Assembly (NCBI GenBank): GCA_003232015.1
Contig: QIKU01000256.1
Location: 1 to 9,336 of the forward strand
DNA length: 9,336 nucleotides
Reading direction: 5' to 3'
Source: Gammaproteobacteria bacterium
Lineage (GTDB): Bacteria; Pseudomonadota; Gammaproteobacteria; UBA6429
Under the pieces are notes generated by a model. That model was not told the DNA's origin. It saw only the letters and a program-made list of their open reading frames with translations, and searched no databases. The position numbers were made by a program, and so were the translations under genes. The first letter of the stretch is position 1. Each line of letters begins with the position of its first letter. Below are positions 1-7,701 of the stretch, in pieces.

Positions 1-611
1 ACGAACTCAGCAAAGAACAATTAGCGAACATGGGCAGTCTGGTTGCAAATAATGCACGTACTGAATTGCAGAAAAACAGTCAGTTTGAATCCAAAAATGA
101 ACCCTCAACGCAGGGTGTATCGATTGAGCATGGACAGTCCCAAACGGTGTCAGTAGCAAAAGGGGATGAGTTGCTGATTACCTTAGCCATTATCCCTAAA
201 CCTGGGCATTTTTTTAGCGGTGACGATATTATTGTCGCGTGTAAATTAGCGGGCTTGCAACTGGGTGAGTTCAATATCTTTCATCGTTATGCTTTAGTTG
301 ACGATAAGGTGCAGATAACACCGGTTTGTAGCCTGGTGAATTTGTTTGAACCGGGCTATTTTGATATGGCTGCAATGGCAGGTTTTTCTACAGAAGGATT
401 GTCTTTATTTATGCAACTACCCGGGCCCGTTGATGGTCGTGAAGCCTTTGTTATTTTAATGGATGTATCTGAAAAGTTAAGCCTGCATTTAAAGGCAACC
501 ATTTGTGACGAAACCCGCAGCGTACTAACAGCACAAACAATCAGCCATTTAAAAGAAAAAGTAGAAAACTACCGTTTTAAATTAAAAATGGCTTCATTAA
601 AGAACCATTAG
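1..611 (+). CDS. zipA: ZipA cell-division protein, C-terminal part (5' end outside window)
   Basis: The frame is open from the left edge (first whole codon at 3) to a TAG at 609-611, so the gene begins upstream and the ATG at 30 is an internal methionine. The visible part resembles the C-terminal FtsZ-binding domain of ZipA, spanning roughly nucleotides 160-570. It carries family-typical stretches such as FNIFHRY, a 'SLVNLFEPGYFD' segment matching the 'SLANMVKPGTFD' region of E. coli ZipA, and 'GLSLFMQLPGP' matching 'GVTIFMQVP'. ZipA is an inner-membrane protein that tethers FtsZ to the membrane at the division ring through this domain. The N-terminal membrane anchor and linker are not in the window. 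The short hydrophilic stretch before the domain fits the end of the linker. ligA follows 55 bases downstream in the same direction, the usual zipA-ligA order in gammaproteobacteria. Confidence 0.93.
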   Translation, partial: ELSKEQLANMGSLVANNARTELQKNSQFESKNEPSTQGVSIEHGQSQTVSVAKGDELLITLAIIPKPGHFFSGDDIIVACKLAGLQLGEFNIFHRYALVDDKVQITPVCSLVNLFEPGYFDMAAMAGFSTEGLSLFMQLPGPVDGREAFVILMDVSEKLSLHLKATICDETRSVLTAQTISHLKEKVENYRFKLKMASLKNH

Positions 612-654
612 TTTAAGATTTAAACCCACAGTATTCCCATCTCGTATCAGGTAG

Positions 655-2688
<2,034 letters not shown>

Positions 2689-2725
2689 CCTATATATTAT
2701 TGAATTACAAAGAGATATTTTAAAA

Positions 2726-2754
2726 GTGTGATGTTGAACACAGTGGGCTATAAT
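2726..2754 (+). promoter_or_regulatory. Candidate promoter for the small arginine-rich gene
   Basis: A perfect TATAAT lies at 2749-2754, 43 bases before the start at 2797. The matching -35 position (2726-2731, GTGTGA at 17-base spacing) is poor. TTGAAC at 2734-2739 is too close to pair with it. The call rests on the -10 match alone; transcription could equally continue from ligA. Confidence 0.3.
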
Positions 2755-2796
2755 TTGAGTTATACAATGTAAGTTACTAGGGCAGGAGTGGTGCCA

Positions 2797-2955
2797 ATGG
2801 ATCCAGAATATAAAGGGCCGGAACGGCGAGTTAAACAACGGCGAAAGAAAGAAGATCGCCGTGATATGATGCGATTTGAACCCACCAAAACACCACGGCG
2901 TTCAGCTAAAGATCGGCGAGTTAAAAGTATCTGGGATGATCGTAACGGTTTTTAA
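2797..2955 (+). CDS. Small arginine-rich conserved-type hypothetical protein (52 aa)
   Basis: A 52-codon frame runs from ATG 2797 to TAA 2953-2955 and is preceded by a good ribosome-binding site AGGAG (2784-2788) eight bases before the ATG. The product is strongly basic and highly charged, with no signal peptide or membrane segment. It shows a repeated pattern of paired arginines: GPERRVKQRR and EDRRDMMRFE in the first half, then PRRSAKDRRVK in the second. I recall similar short 'ERR..RR..DRR..IRFE' proteins as unnamed genes in gammaproteobacteria, but this is memory and not a search result. No function can be assigned; nucleic-acid or ribosome binding would fit the charge but is inference. 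In-frame GTG codons at 2788 and 2791 are less likely starts because they overlap or crowd the ribosome-binding site. The gene converges with the isomerase gene and ends at a strong hairpin terminator. Confidence 0.72.
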   Translation: MDPEYKGPERRVKQRRKKEDRRDMMRFEPTKTPRRSAKDRRVKSIWDDRNGF

Positions 2956-2990
2956 CACAGACTATTTTTAAGACAATATCTGTATAGATT

Positions 2991-3040
2991 AAAAAAGCCA
3001 TTGCCCCACTAATTTAAATTGGCGGGGCAATGGCTTTTTT
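2991..3040. terminator. Bidirectional intrinsic terminator between convergent genes
   Basis: The arms AAAAAAGCCATTGCCCC (2991-3007) and GGGGCAATGGCTTTTTT (3024-3040) are perfectly complementary over 17 bases and enclose a 16-base loop. The GC-rich core flanked by six A on one side and six T on the other gives a U-tract for transcripts from either direction. It sits between the small gene ending at 2955 (plus) and the isomerase gene ending at 3073 (minus), so it can serve both. Confidence 0.92.
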
Positions 3041-3072
3041 ATATGCCCGATTAAGCCGGGAACGAATATAGC

Positions 3073-3903
3073 CTATTTATTAATTTTAATATCAGATTTT
3101 TCACGTAACTTGCCAATGTATTCCTGCAATTTTTTATTTTGCATAATAATGCGCACCTGATTTTTTATTTCGCTAAACTTAGGTGGATCCATTTGTCGGA
3201 TGTCTTCTAGTTTAATAACATGCCAGCCAAATTTTGTTTGTACCGGAGTTTCTGTGTATTTTCCTTTTTCCATGCTTGCAACGGCTTTAGAAAATTCCGG
3301 GACCATTTGACGTGCATTAAACCAGCCAAGATCACCGCCGTTCTTAGCTGTTGGCCCGGTTGAATAGGCTTTGGCCAGTTTGATAAAGTTTTTGCCGTTA
3401 TCCAGCTCTTTAATAACTGAAATGGCCTTGTCTTTACTTTTTAATAAAATATGACGTGCTTTAAATTCTTTTACATTAGCTGACTTTACCCGACGGTCAT
3501 ATTCGAGTTTTAGTTCTGTGTCAGTAACCGGGGTTGCCTGCATGGTTTGACGAATGGCATGTTTAATAAGCAAGTCAATGCGATGTTGTTTAAGTTGAAA
3601 TATAACATCCTTATCTTTATCTAACTTCCTTTTAAGCGCATCCTGGTACATTAATTCCCGGTTCACTAATTCCTGTATAAGTAGTTCACGGCTTTTTTTA
3701 GCATCGAATTTAGGGTTTTGCTTTTGTTTATGCTCGACATAGGCTTCAAATGTTTTTTGAGAAATGGCTTTGCCATTAACGGTTGCAACTGCTTTAGCTG
3801 CATAGGCGTTAAAGCTGGTGAACATGACTGCTGTACTGAGCGCCAGCGTGAGTATGGGTGTTAAAAATATACTCGTTTTGATTGTTGAAGCGTGGTGTGA
3901 CAT
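3073..3903 (-). CDS. Secreted parvulin-type peptidyl-prolyl cis-trans isomerase
   Basis: A 276-residue protein of the PpiC/PrsA/SurA-like rotamase type, predicted to act outside the cytoplasm (periplasm) as a foldase or chaperone for exported proteins. The N-terminus has a hydrophobic segment (about residues 11-30) ending in FNAYA-A, a good signal-peptidase I site near 35/36. A charged helical region with the SurA_N-like start 'VATVNGKAIS' follows at about 38-140. The parvulin domain spans about 146-236 and has its hallmarks: 'KARHILLKS' with H151, 'GGDLGWF' at 189-195, 'VPEFSKAV' and 'KFGWHVIKLED' with H228. A basic helical tail closes the protein. There is only one rotamase domain, unlike SurA with two. 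The start at 3903 is supported by AAGGA shortly upstream on the minus strand. yciI lies 72 bases upstream on the same strand, so the two may share a transcript. The exact orthologue name is uncertain, so no symbol is given. Confidence 0.92.
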   Translation of the reverse strand: MSHHASTIKTSIFLTPILTLALSTAVMFTSFNAYAAKAVATVNGKAISQKTFEAYVEHKQKQNPKFDAKKSRELLIQELVNRELMYQDALKRKLDKDKDVIFQLKQHRIDLLIKHAIRQTMQATPVTDTELKLEYDRRVKSANVKEFKARHILLKSKDKAISVIKELDNGKNFIKLAKAYSTGPTAKNGGDLGWFNARQMVPEFSKAVASMEKGKYTETPVQTKFGWHVIKLEDIRQMDPPKFSEIKNQVRIIMQNKKLQEYIGKLREKSDIKINK

Positions 3904-3932
3904 GATTTTGTCCTTAAGTGATAGAGTTGTTT

Positions 3933-3948
3933 AGCCTGCATGCAGGCT
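3933..3948. repeat. Perfect 16-base palindrome upstream of the isomerase gene
   Basis: AGCCTGCATGCAGGCT is its own reverse complement over all 16 bases. It lies 30 bases before the isomerase start on the minus strand, in the 72-base gap after yciI. It lacks a T-tract in either direction, so it is not an obvious terminator. A protein-binding site or an RNA-processing hairpin is possible. Confidence 0.6.
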
Positions 3949-3952
3949 CTAA

Positions 3953-3979
3953 AATAACTTATTCCCTAGAATAACTTAT
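3953..3979. repeat. Pair of 10-base direct repeats at the yciI stop codon
   Basis: AATAACTTAT occurs at 3953-3962 and again at 3970-3979. The second copy overlaps the yciI stop codon (3976-3978). The sequence is AT-rich and short, so chance or a small local duplication is the simplest explanation. Confidence 0.4.
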
Positions 3980-4275
3980 GGCAGTACCTTTTTAAAGGGC
4001 TTTACTGTGACGTGCTCGTAAACACCGGCCTTAATATAAGGGTCGGCATTCGCCCATGACTGAGCTGTTTCGAAACAATCAAACTCAGCGACAATCAGTG
4101 AACCACTAAAACCGGCAGGGCCGGGATCTTCGCTGTCAATGGCTGGGTGCGGGCCAGCCAGAACAAGCTTGCCCTGTTCTTTTAATTTTTCCAGGCGTGC
4201 GACATGCTCCGGGCGCGCAGCTAACCTTTTTTTCAGGCTGTCGGGCTTATCTTCTGCGATGACAACGTATAGCAT
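3976..4275 (-). CDS. yciI: YciI family protein
   Basis: A 99-residue protein close to E. coli YciI (98 residues) along its whole length: start [10 protein letters not shown], then 'RPEHVARL' with H24, '[20 protein letters not shown]' at 40-59, and the C-terminal '[15 protein letters not shown]', 'VKPFKKV'. The fold is a ferredoxin-like dimer related to muconolactone isomerase-type proteins. The family has conserved His and Asp residues thought to form an active site, but its physiological role is not established. The ribosome-binding site is AGGAG, ten bases before the ATG on the minus strand. It is likely cotranscribed with the isomerase gene downstream and is divergent from the PHP-yciO pair. 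The septation gene yciB/ispZ that often accompanies yciI in related genomes is absent here. Confidence 0.93.
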   Translation of the reverse strand: MLYVVIAEDKPDSLKKRLAARPEHVARLEKLKEQGKLVLAGPHPAIDSEDPGPAGFSGSLIVAEFDCFETAQSWANADPYIKAGVYEHVTVKPFKKVLP

Positions 4276-4317
4276 TTAGTTTTTTCTCCTGTTAACAACG
4301 CCAGTTAATGAAAAACT

Positions 4318-4371
4318 CACCCATGACTGACTCAGCCATGCTGATACTGGCTTGCATTGTAACTATGGGTG
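4318..4371. repeat. Nested inverted repeats in the divergent yciI / PHP intergenic region
   Basis: CACCCAT (4318-4324) pairs with ATGGGTG (4365-4371). Inside this interval TCAGC (4332-4336) pairs with GCTGA (4340-4344). They fall in the presumed 5' leader or promoter of yciI. The arms are short and the outer pair is 40 bases apart, so a regulatory role is only a suggestion. The rest of 4276-4527 holds no gene I can support. Confidence 0.25.
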
Positions 4372-4386
4372 CTTTGTAAAAGACAA
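4356..4386 (-). promoter_or_regulatory. Candidate promoter for yciI
   Basis: On the minus strand, TTGTCT (complement of 4381-4386) and TACAAT (complement of 4356-4361) are separated by 19 bases, about 80 bases before the yciI start. The -10 is good, while the -35 is four of six with long spacing. Weak evidence from sequence alone. Confidence 0.25.
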
Positions 4387-4527
4387 TGATTTGAGCATTA
4401 GGTTTAATCTATCTGAATAGTAGCATGAATTATTTTTTGAAGACATAAGGTATGTAAGGTTGTGCGCTATGATATCTGACACAGACTTATCAGACAGCCT
4501 CAGCTTAATACTGTAAAATAACCGGCT

Positions 4528-5358
4528 ATGTCGTTATCTTATGATTTACATTCACATTCTTCCGCATCGGATGGCTGCTTAAGCCCAACGGAGCTGGTGC
4601 ACTATGCTCAGCAGCAGGGTGTGAACGTTTTAGGGTTAACCGATCATGATATTACCTCGGGTATTTCGGAAGCGAAACAGGCTGCTGATAAGCTGAGTTT
4701 AAATGTGATTGCCGGGGTTGAAATTTCAGTTATCTGGCGTAAGCAAACGCTGCATATTCTGGGGCTAAACATTGAGCCGGAGAACGTGGCTTTGCTGGCC
4801 GGGCTGGGCAAAATAAGGCAGGCACGGCTATGGCGTGCGCAGGAAATGGGACGGCGGCTGGATAAAGCCGGCTTTCCCGGTATTTATGAGGCAGCAAAGG
4901 CCATTGCCAATGGTGAAAACGTCACCCGTACTCATTTTGCCCGGGTTTTAATTGCGCAAGGCCATGCAAAAGATATGAAGCAGGTTTTTAAGCGTTTTAT
5001 CGTGCAGGGCAAACCGGGTTATGTTGCGGGTGAATGGGCCGAAATGGCGCAGGCACTGGAATGGATTAAAAATGCGGGCGGGGTCAGTGTGATAGCCCAT
5101 CCTGCACGTTATAAATTATCGGCCACTAAAATGCGGCTGATGATTGATGAATTTATGCAAGCTGGCGGGCAGGGAATTGAAGTTATTTCGGGTAGCCACA
5201 GTAAAGACGAATCACAACGGATAGCGGCGTTGGCTCGGCAATATAATTTGCTCGCATCGCGTGGTTCTGACTTCCATGATCCGGCTATCCCGTATATTAA
5301 TATGCAGACTTTGCCTGCATTGCCCGCTGATTTAACCCCTGTCTGGGATGCCTGGTAA
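4528..5358 (+). CDS. rnm: PHP-domain 5'-3' exoribonuclease (RNase AM / YciV-TrpH family)
   Basis: A 276-residue PHP-family metal-dependent phosphoesterase covering the whole RNase AM (YciV, TrpH) architecture. In E. coli this enzyme trims the 5' ends of rRNA precursors and degrades short oligonucleotides, acting in the cytoplasm. Metal-binding motifs are all visible: DLHSHSSASDG (H8, H10, D15), 'LTDHD' (D39, H40, D41), 'GVEIS' (E65), H76 in 'LHILGL', H136 in 'RTHFARVL', H191 in 'IAHPAR', and 'GSDFH' (D248, H250). The family insertion is at about 90-170. The ATG at 4528 is the only possible start because an in-frame TAA lies at 4519-4521. No clear ribosome-binding site precedes it, which is unusual and suggests weak initiation. 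The stop overlaps the yciO start by one base (TAATG), implying translational coupling. Confidence 0.93.
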   Translation: MSLSYDLHSHSSASDGCLSPTELVHYAQQQGVNVLGLTDHDITSGISEAKQAADKLSLNVIAGVEISVIWRKQTLHILGLNIEPENVALLAGLGKIRQARLWRAQEMGRRLDKAGFPGIYEAAKAIANGENVTRTHFARVLIAQGHAKDMKQVFKRFIVQGKPGYVAGEWAEMAQALEWIKNAGGVSVIAHPARYKLSATKMRLMIDEFMQAGGQGIEVISGSHSKDESQRIAALARQYNLLASRGSDFHDPAIPYINMQTLPALPADLTPVWDAW

Positions 5359-5975
5359 TGAGCCAGTTTTTTCAAATTCACCCCGATAATCCGCAAGGTC
5401 GCCTGATACATCAGGCGGTTGAACTGGTGCGGCAGGGAGCGGTGATTGTGTACCCGACAGATTCCGCCTATGCCATTGGTTGCCATCTGGGCGATAAAAA
5501 GGCGCTGGATCGTATTCGGCGTATTCGTCAGGTGGACGACAAGCACAACTTTACGTTGGTGTGCCGTGATCTGTCTGAAATCTCTACCTATGCGAAGGTT
5601 GGCAATCAGGCTTATCGGCTTATTAATGCCCATACACCGGGGCCTTATACCTTTATATTAGAAGCAACGCGTGAAGTGCCTCGGCGTTTATTACACCCAA
5701 AACGCCGCACGATTGGTATCCGTGTACCGGATAACCGTATCACGATGGCCTTGTTGTCGGAGCTGAACGAGCCACTGATGAGCAGCACCTTGATCTTGCC
5801 GGATGAAGAAATGCCAATGACCGATGCAGAGGATATTCGCGAACGTTTGGAGCATGACGTAGATTTAGTCATTGATGGCGGCCATTTTGGTGCTGAACCA
5901 ACCACGGTGGTTGGCTTACAAAGCGGCAATAGCGAAATTTTGCGTCTTGGTAAGGGTGCCGTTGACGATTTTTAG
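5358..5975 (+). CDS. yciO: YciO, Sua5/YrdC/YciO family protein
   Basis: A 205-residue protein, nearly the length of E. coli YciO (206), consisting of one Sua5/YrdC-type domain. Visible motifs are 'VIVYPTDSAYAIGC' (about 29-42), which corresponds to the E. coli 'YPTDSGYALGC', then 'HNFTLVCRDLSEIS', 'TPGPYTFILEAT', 'RRTIGIRVPDN' and the C-terminal 'PTTVVGL' with 'EILRLGKGA'. The related TsaC/Sua5 enzymes make threonylcarbamoyl-AMP for the t6A modification of tRNA. YciO is a separate branch whose cellular role is less settled, so t6A synthesis should not be assumed. The start is fixed by the TAATG overlap with the preceding PHP gene. A weak hairpin plus seven T lies downstream at 6092-6110. Confidence 0.93.
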   Translation: MSQFFQIHPDNPQGRLIHQAVELVRQGAVIVYPTDSAYAIGCHLGDKKALDRIRRIRQVDDKHNFTLVCRDLSEISTYAKVGNQAYRLINAHTPGPYTFILEATREVPRRLLHPKRRTIGIRVPDNRITMALLSELNEPLMSSTLILPDEEMPMTDAEDIRERLEHDVDLVIDGGHFGAEPTTVVGLQSGNSEILRLGKGAVDDF

Positions 5976-6020
5976 ATGACGGCAACCAAATAGTTATTTT
6001 TTGGGAATTGCATCTTTCAG

Positions 6021-6050
6021 TAGTCACTGCTTGCTTAAACCCGATATAAT
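6021..6050 (+). promoter_or_regulatory. Candidate trpS promoter
   Basis: TATAAT at 6045-6050 is preceded at 18-base spacing by TAGTCA (6021-6026, four of six against TTGACA). Transcription would begin near 6057, giving a leader of about 90 bases before trpS that includes the hairpins at 6061-6110. A second TATAAT at 6130-6135 is too close to the GTG start to leave room for a normal leader. Confidence 0.35.
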
Positions 6051-6060
6051 TCATTATTCC

Positions 6061-6110
6061 ATTGCACCCGCAAACTGCAATTAGAAAAGTGCAGGGAAGC
6101 CTGTTTTTTT
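6061..6110 (+). terminator. Terminator-like hairpin with competing upstream stems, before trpS
   Basis: CAGG (6092-6095) and CCTG (6100-6103) form a short stem with a four-base loop, followed directly by seven T (6104-6110). This resembles a weak intrinsic terminator, either for yciO or within a trpS leader. Two further pairings overlap it: ATTGCA (6061-6066) with TGCAAT (6076-6081), and CTGCA (6075-6079) with TGCAG (6090-6094). The second uses the same left arm as the terminator stem, so the structures exclude one another in the 1:2, 2:3, 3:4 manner of attenuators. No leader peptide with tryptophan codons is visible. Confidence 0.4.
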
Positions 6111-6147
6111 ATTAAAAATCAACTAGTTATATAATTTGGAGATTTGA

Positions 6148-7362
6148 GTGCCATCCTCAACGAATAATAATCGTGTCTTATCAGGCATGCGTCCAACCGG
6201 CGCCCTGCATTTAGGGCATTACCACGGTGTTTTAAAAAACTGGCTGAAATTACAGCATGAATATCAATGCTACTTCTTCGTAGCTGACTGGCATGCGCTT
6301 ACAACCCATTACGATGATTTGTCTAACCTTGAAAACAGTGTATGGGATATGGTCATTGACTGGCTGGCGGTGGGTGTTAATCCGGGTGCTGCGACCATCT
6401 TTATTCAATCACAAGTGCCCGAACATGCTGAATTGCACCTGTTATTGTCGATGATTACTCCCTTAAGCTGGCTGGAACGGGTGCCAAGCTATAAAGATCA
6501 ACAGGAAAAGCTCAAAGAACGGGATTTAGCCAATTATGGCTTTCTGGGCTACCCACTACTGCAATCGGCTGATATTTTGGCCTATAAAGCCGGGCATGTG
6601 CCAGTGGGGGAAGATCAGGTAGCGCATGTGGAACTTACCCGCGAAATTGCCCGCCGCTTTAACCATATTTACGGGCGTGAAGCAGACTTTGCCGAAAAAG
6701 CCGAAGCAGCAATAAAAAAGATGGGCAAGAAAAATGCAAAACTTTACAAAGAGTTACGTAAGAAATTTCAGGAAAAGGGTGACGAAGAAGCTCTTTCAAC
6801 CGCACAAGCCCTGCTTGGCAGCCAGCAGAATATCACTGCGGGTGATAAAGAGCGGTTGTTTGGGTTTTTAGAAGGCAGTAGCCGTATTATTTTGCCTGAG
6901 CCAGAAGCCTTGTTGACAAAAGCATCGAAAATGCCGGGATTAGACGGCCAAAAGATGTCAAAATCGTATAACAATACAATTTCTTTGCGTGACAACCCGG
7001 ACGATGTTGCAAAAAAGCTCCGTACCATGCCAACCGACCCCGCACGGGTCAGAAAAACCGATCCTGGTACACCAGAAAAGTGCCCGGTTTGGAAGCTGCA
7101 TCAGGTATACTCGGATGACAAAACATTAGAATGGGTGCAGCAATCATGCACCTCGGCGAGTATTGGTTGCCTGGATTGCAAAGCGCCGGTGATTGACGCT
7201 GTTTTGGCCGAACTAGCACCGATACGCGAACGTGCAAAAGAGTATGAAGAGAATCGAAGTTTGGTTCGTAATATTATAAATGAAGGCAATGAAAAAGCGC
7301 GCGAAGTAGCAAAAGAAACCCTGACGGAAGTGCGTCAGGTGATGAACCTGTCTTATAGGTAG
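6148..7362 (+). CDS. trpS: Tryptophanyl-tRNA synthetase, long form with four-cysteine motif
   Basis: A 404-residue class I aminoacyl-tRNA synthetase that charges tRNA-Trp. The HIGH-type signature HLGH is at 21-24 and KMSKS at 269-273. 'GYPLLQSADILAYKA' (134-148) and 'VPVGEDQ' (151-157) are tryptophan-site segments typical of TrpRS. It is about 70 residues longer than E. coli TrpS (334) because of a lysine- and glutamate-rich insertion at about 180-248, before 'LPEPEALL'. I recall a comparable insertion in a longer TrpRS class of other proteobacteria. After KMSKS there is a cysteine set C312, C334, C341 and C344 (C-x21-C-x6-C-x2-C), very like the [4Fe-4S] motif described in Thermotoga maritima TrpRS. 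The start is GTG at 6148 with GGAG at 6138-6141, six bases upstream. The next ATG (6187) would delete part of the conserved 'VLSG' strand. An imperfectly placed hairpin (7321-7338) sits in the last codons. Confidence 0.96.
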   Translation: MPSSTNNNRVLSGMRPTGALHLGHYHGVLKNWLKLQHEYQCYFFVADWHALTTHYDDLSNLENSVWDMVIDWLAVGVNPGAATIFIQSQVPEHAELHLLLSMITPLSWLERVPSYKDQQEKLKERDLANYGFLGYPLLQSADILAYKAGHVPVGEDQVAHVELTREIARRFNHIYGREADFAEKAEAAIKKMGKKNAKLYKELRKKFQEKGDEEALSTAQALLGSQQNITAGDKERLFGFLEGSSRIILPEPEALLTKASKMPGLDGQKMSKSYNNTISLRDNPDDVAKKLRTMPTDPARVRKTDPGTPEKCPVWKLHQVYSDDKTLEWVQQSCTSASIGCLDCKAPVIDAVLAELAPIRERAKEYEENRSLVRNIINEGNEKAREVAKETLTEVRQVMNLSYR

Positions 7363-7383
7363 GTTTTGGTAGGTAGGTTTTGG
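7356..7383. repeat. Exact tandem duplication of 14 bases across the trpS stop
   Basis: TAGGTAGGTTTTGG occurs twice back to back (7356-7369 and 7370-7383). The first copy contains the trpS stop codon TAG (7360-7362), so the duplication leaves the protein unchanged. It marks the left edge of the hicAB insert and could be a replication-slippage product or a trace of insertion. Confidence 0.85.
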
Positions 7384-7414
7384 CCGGTAAGATTGGTCAT
7401 TAGATGTAAAAAAC

Positions 7415-7442
7415 TTGAAATGGTACTAATATCTGGTACTAT
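7415..7442 (+). promoter_or_regulatory. Candidate hicAB promoter with direct-repeat operator
   Basis: TTGAAA (7415-7420) and TACTAT (7437-7442) are 16 bases apart. The sequence TGGTACTA occurs at 7421-7428 and 7434-7441, covering the spacer and overlapping the -10. HicB antitoxins of the ribbon-helix-helix type commonly repress their own promoter, so these repeats are plausible operator half-sites. The predicted transcript start (about 7449) would coincide with the hicA GTG codon, so either hicA was leaderless or the real -10 lies further upstream. Confidence 0.4.
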
Positions 7443-7448
7443 AAGAAA

Positions 7449-7701
7449 GTGAAGCGAAAGCATCAAAAAACATTAGAGAAAATCTACAAACGTCCAACTA
7501 GCGGATATACAGTGGAGCGCAATAGAATCTTTGTTTATATCTTTAGGCGCAAAAGTATCAGAAAGAGCGGGTTCACGTGTTGCAGTGGTACTTTTTGGAG
7601 AGGTTAGAGTTTTTCACAGACCACACCCATCTCCAAATACAGACAAAGGAGCTGTCGCTAGCATTCGTAAGTGGTTAGAAATATATGAGGTGAAACCATG
7701 A
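7449..7701 (+). pseudogene. hicA: HicA mRNA-interferase toxin, frameshifted
   Basis: The gene reads as HicA only if the frame changes once. From GTG 7449 the frame gives VKRKHQKTLEKIYKRPTS, the standard N-terminus of the MKxKHxKTL subgroup. From about 7501 another frame gives 'ADIQWSAIESLF', 'GAKVSERAGSR', 'HRPHP' and 'KGAVASIRKWLE', ending at TGA 7699-7701. HicA normally cleaves mRNA through a conserved histidine in a dsRBD-like fold. The consensus 'P-x-x-A-x-I-x-W' predicts that two bases (GC) are missing from a GCGC run near 7501-7503; a one-base gain is the alternative. As written, translation from 7449 leaves the HicA frame after 18 codons and stops at 7605-7607 after 52 residues, so the toxin should be inactive. 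An intact protein would be about 84 residues. No good ribosome-binding site precedes the GTG. The TGA overlaps the hicB ATG by four bases (ATGA). A sequencing error remains possible. Confidence 0.85.

Noticed and set aside
4437..4473. TTGAAG (4437-4442) with TATGAT (4468-4473) as a promoter for the PHP gene
   Set aside because: The spacing is 25 bases, too long for a sigma-70 promoter, and no other -35 fits well.
5109..5633. A 174-codon open frame on the minus strand crossing the PHP-yciO junction
   Set aside because: It is fully antisense to two well-conserved coding regions and has no recognisable domain; it is a shadow frame.
6130..6135. TATAAT directly before trpS as its -10
   Set aside because: Transcription would start about six bases before the GTG, after the GGAG site, leaving no usable ribosome-binding site; the copy at 6045-6050 is more plausible.
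7321..7338. CTGACG/CGTCAG hairpin at the end of trpS as a terminator
   Set aside because: The six-base stem lies within coding sequence and has no T-tract after it.
7497..7510. Programmed +1 frameshift in hicA
   Set aside because: No slippery heptamer, stop codon or stimulatory structure of a known type is visible at the junction; a two-base loss in a GCGC run explains the alignment better.
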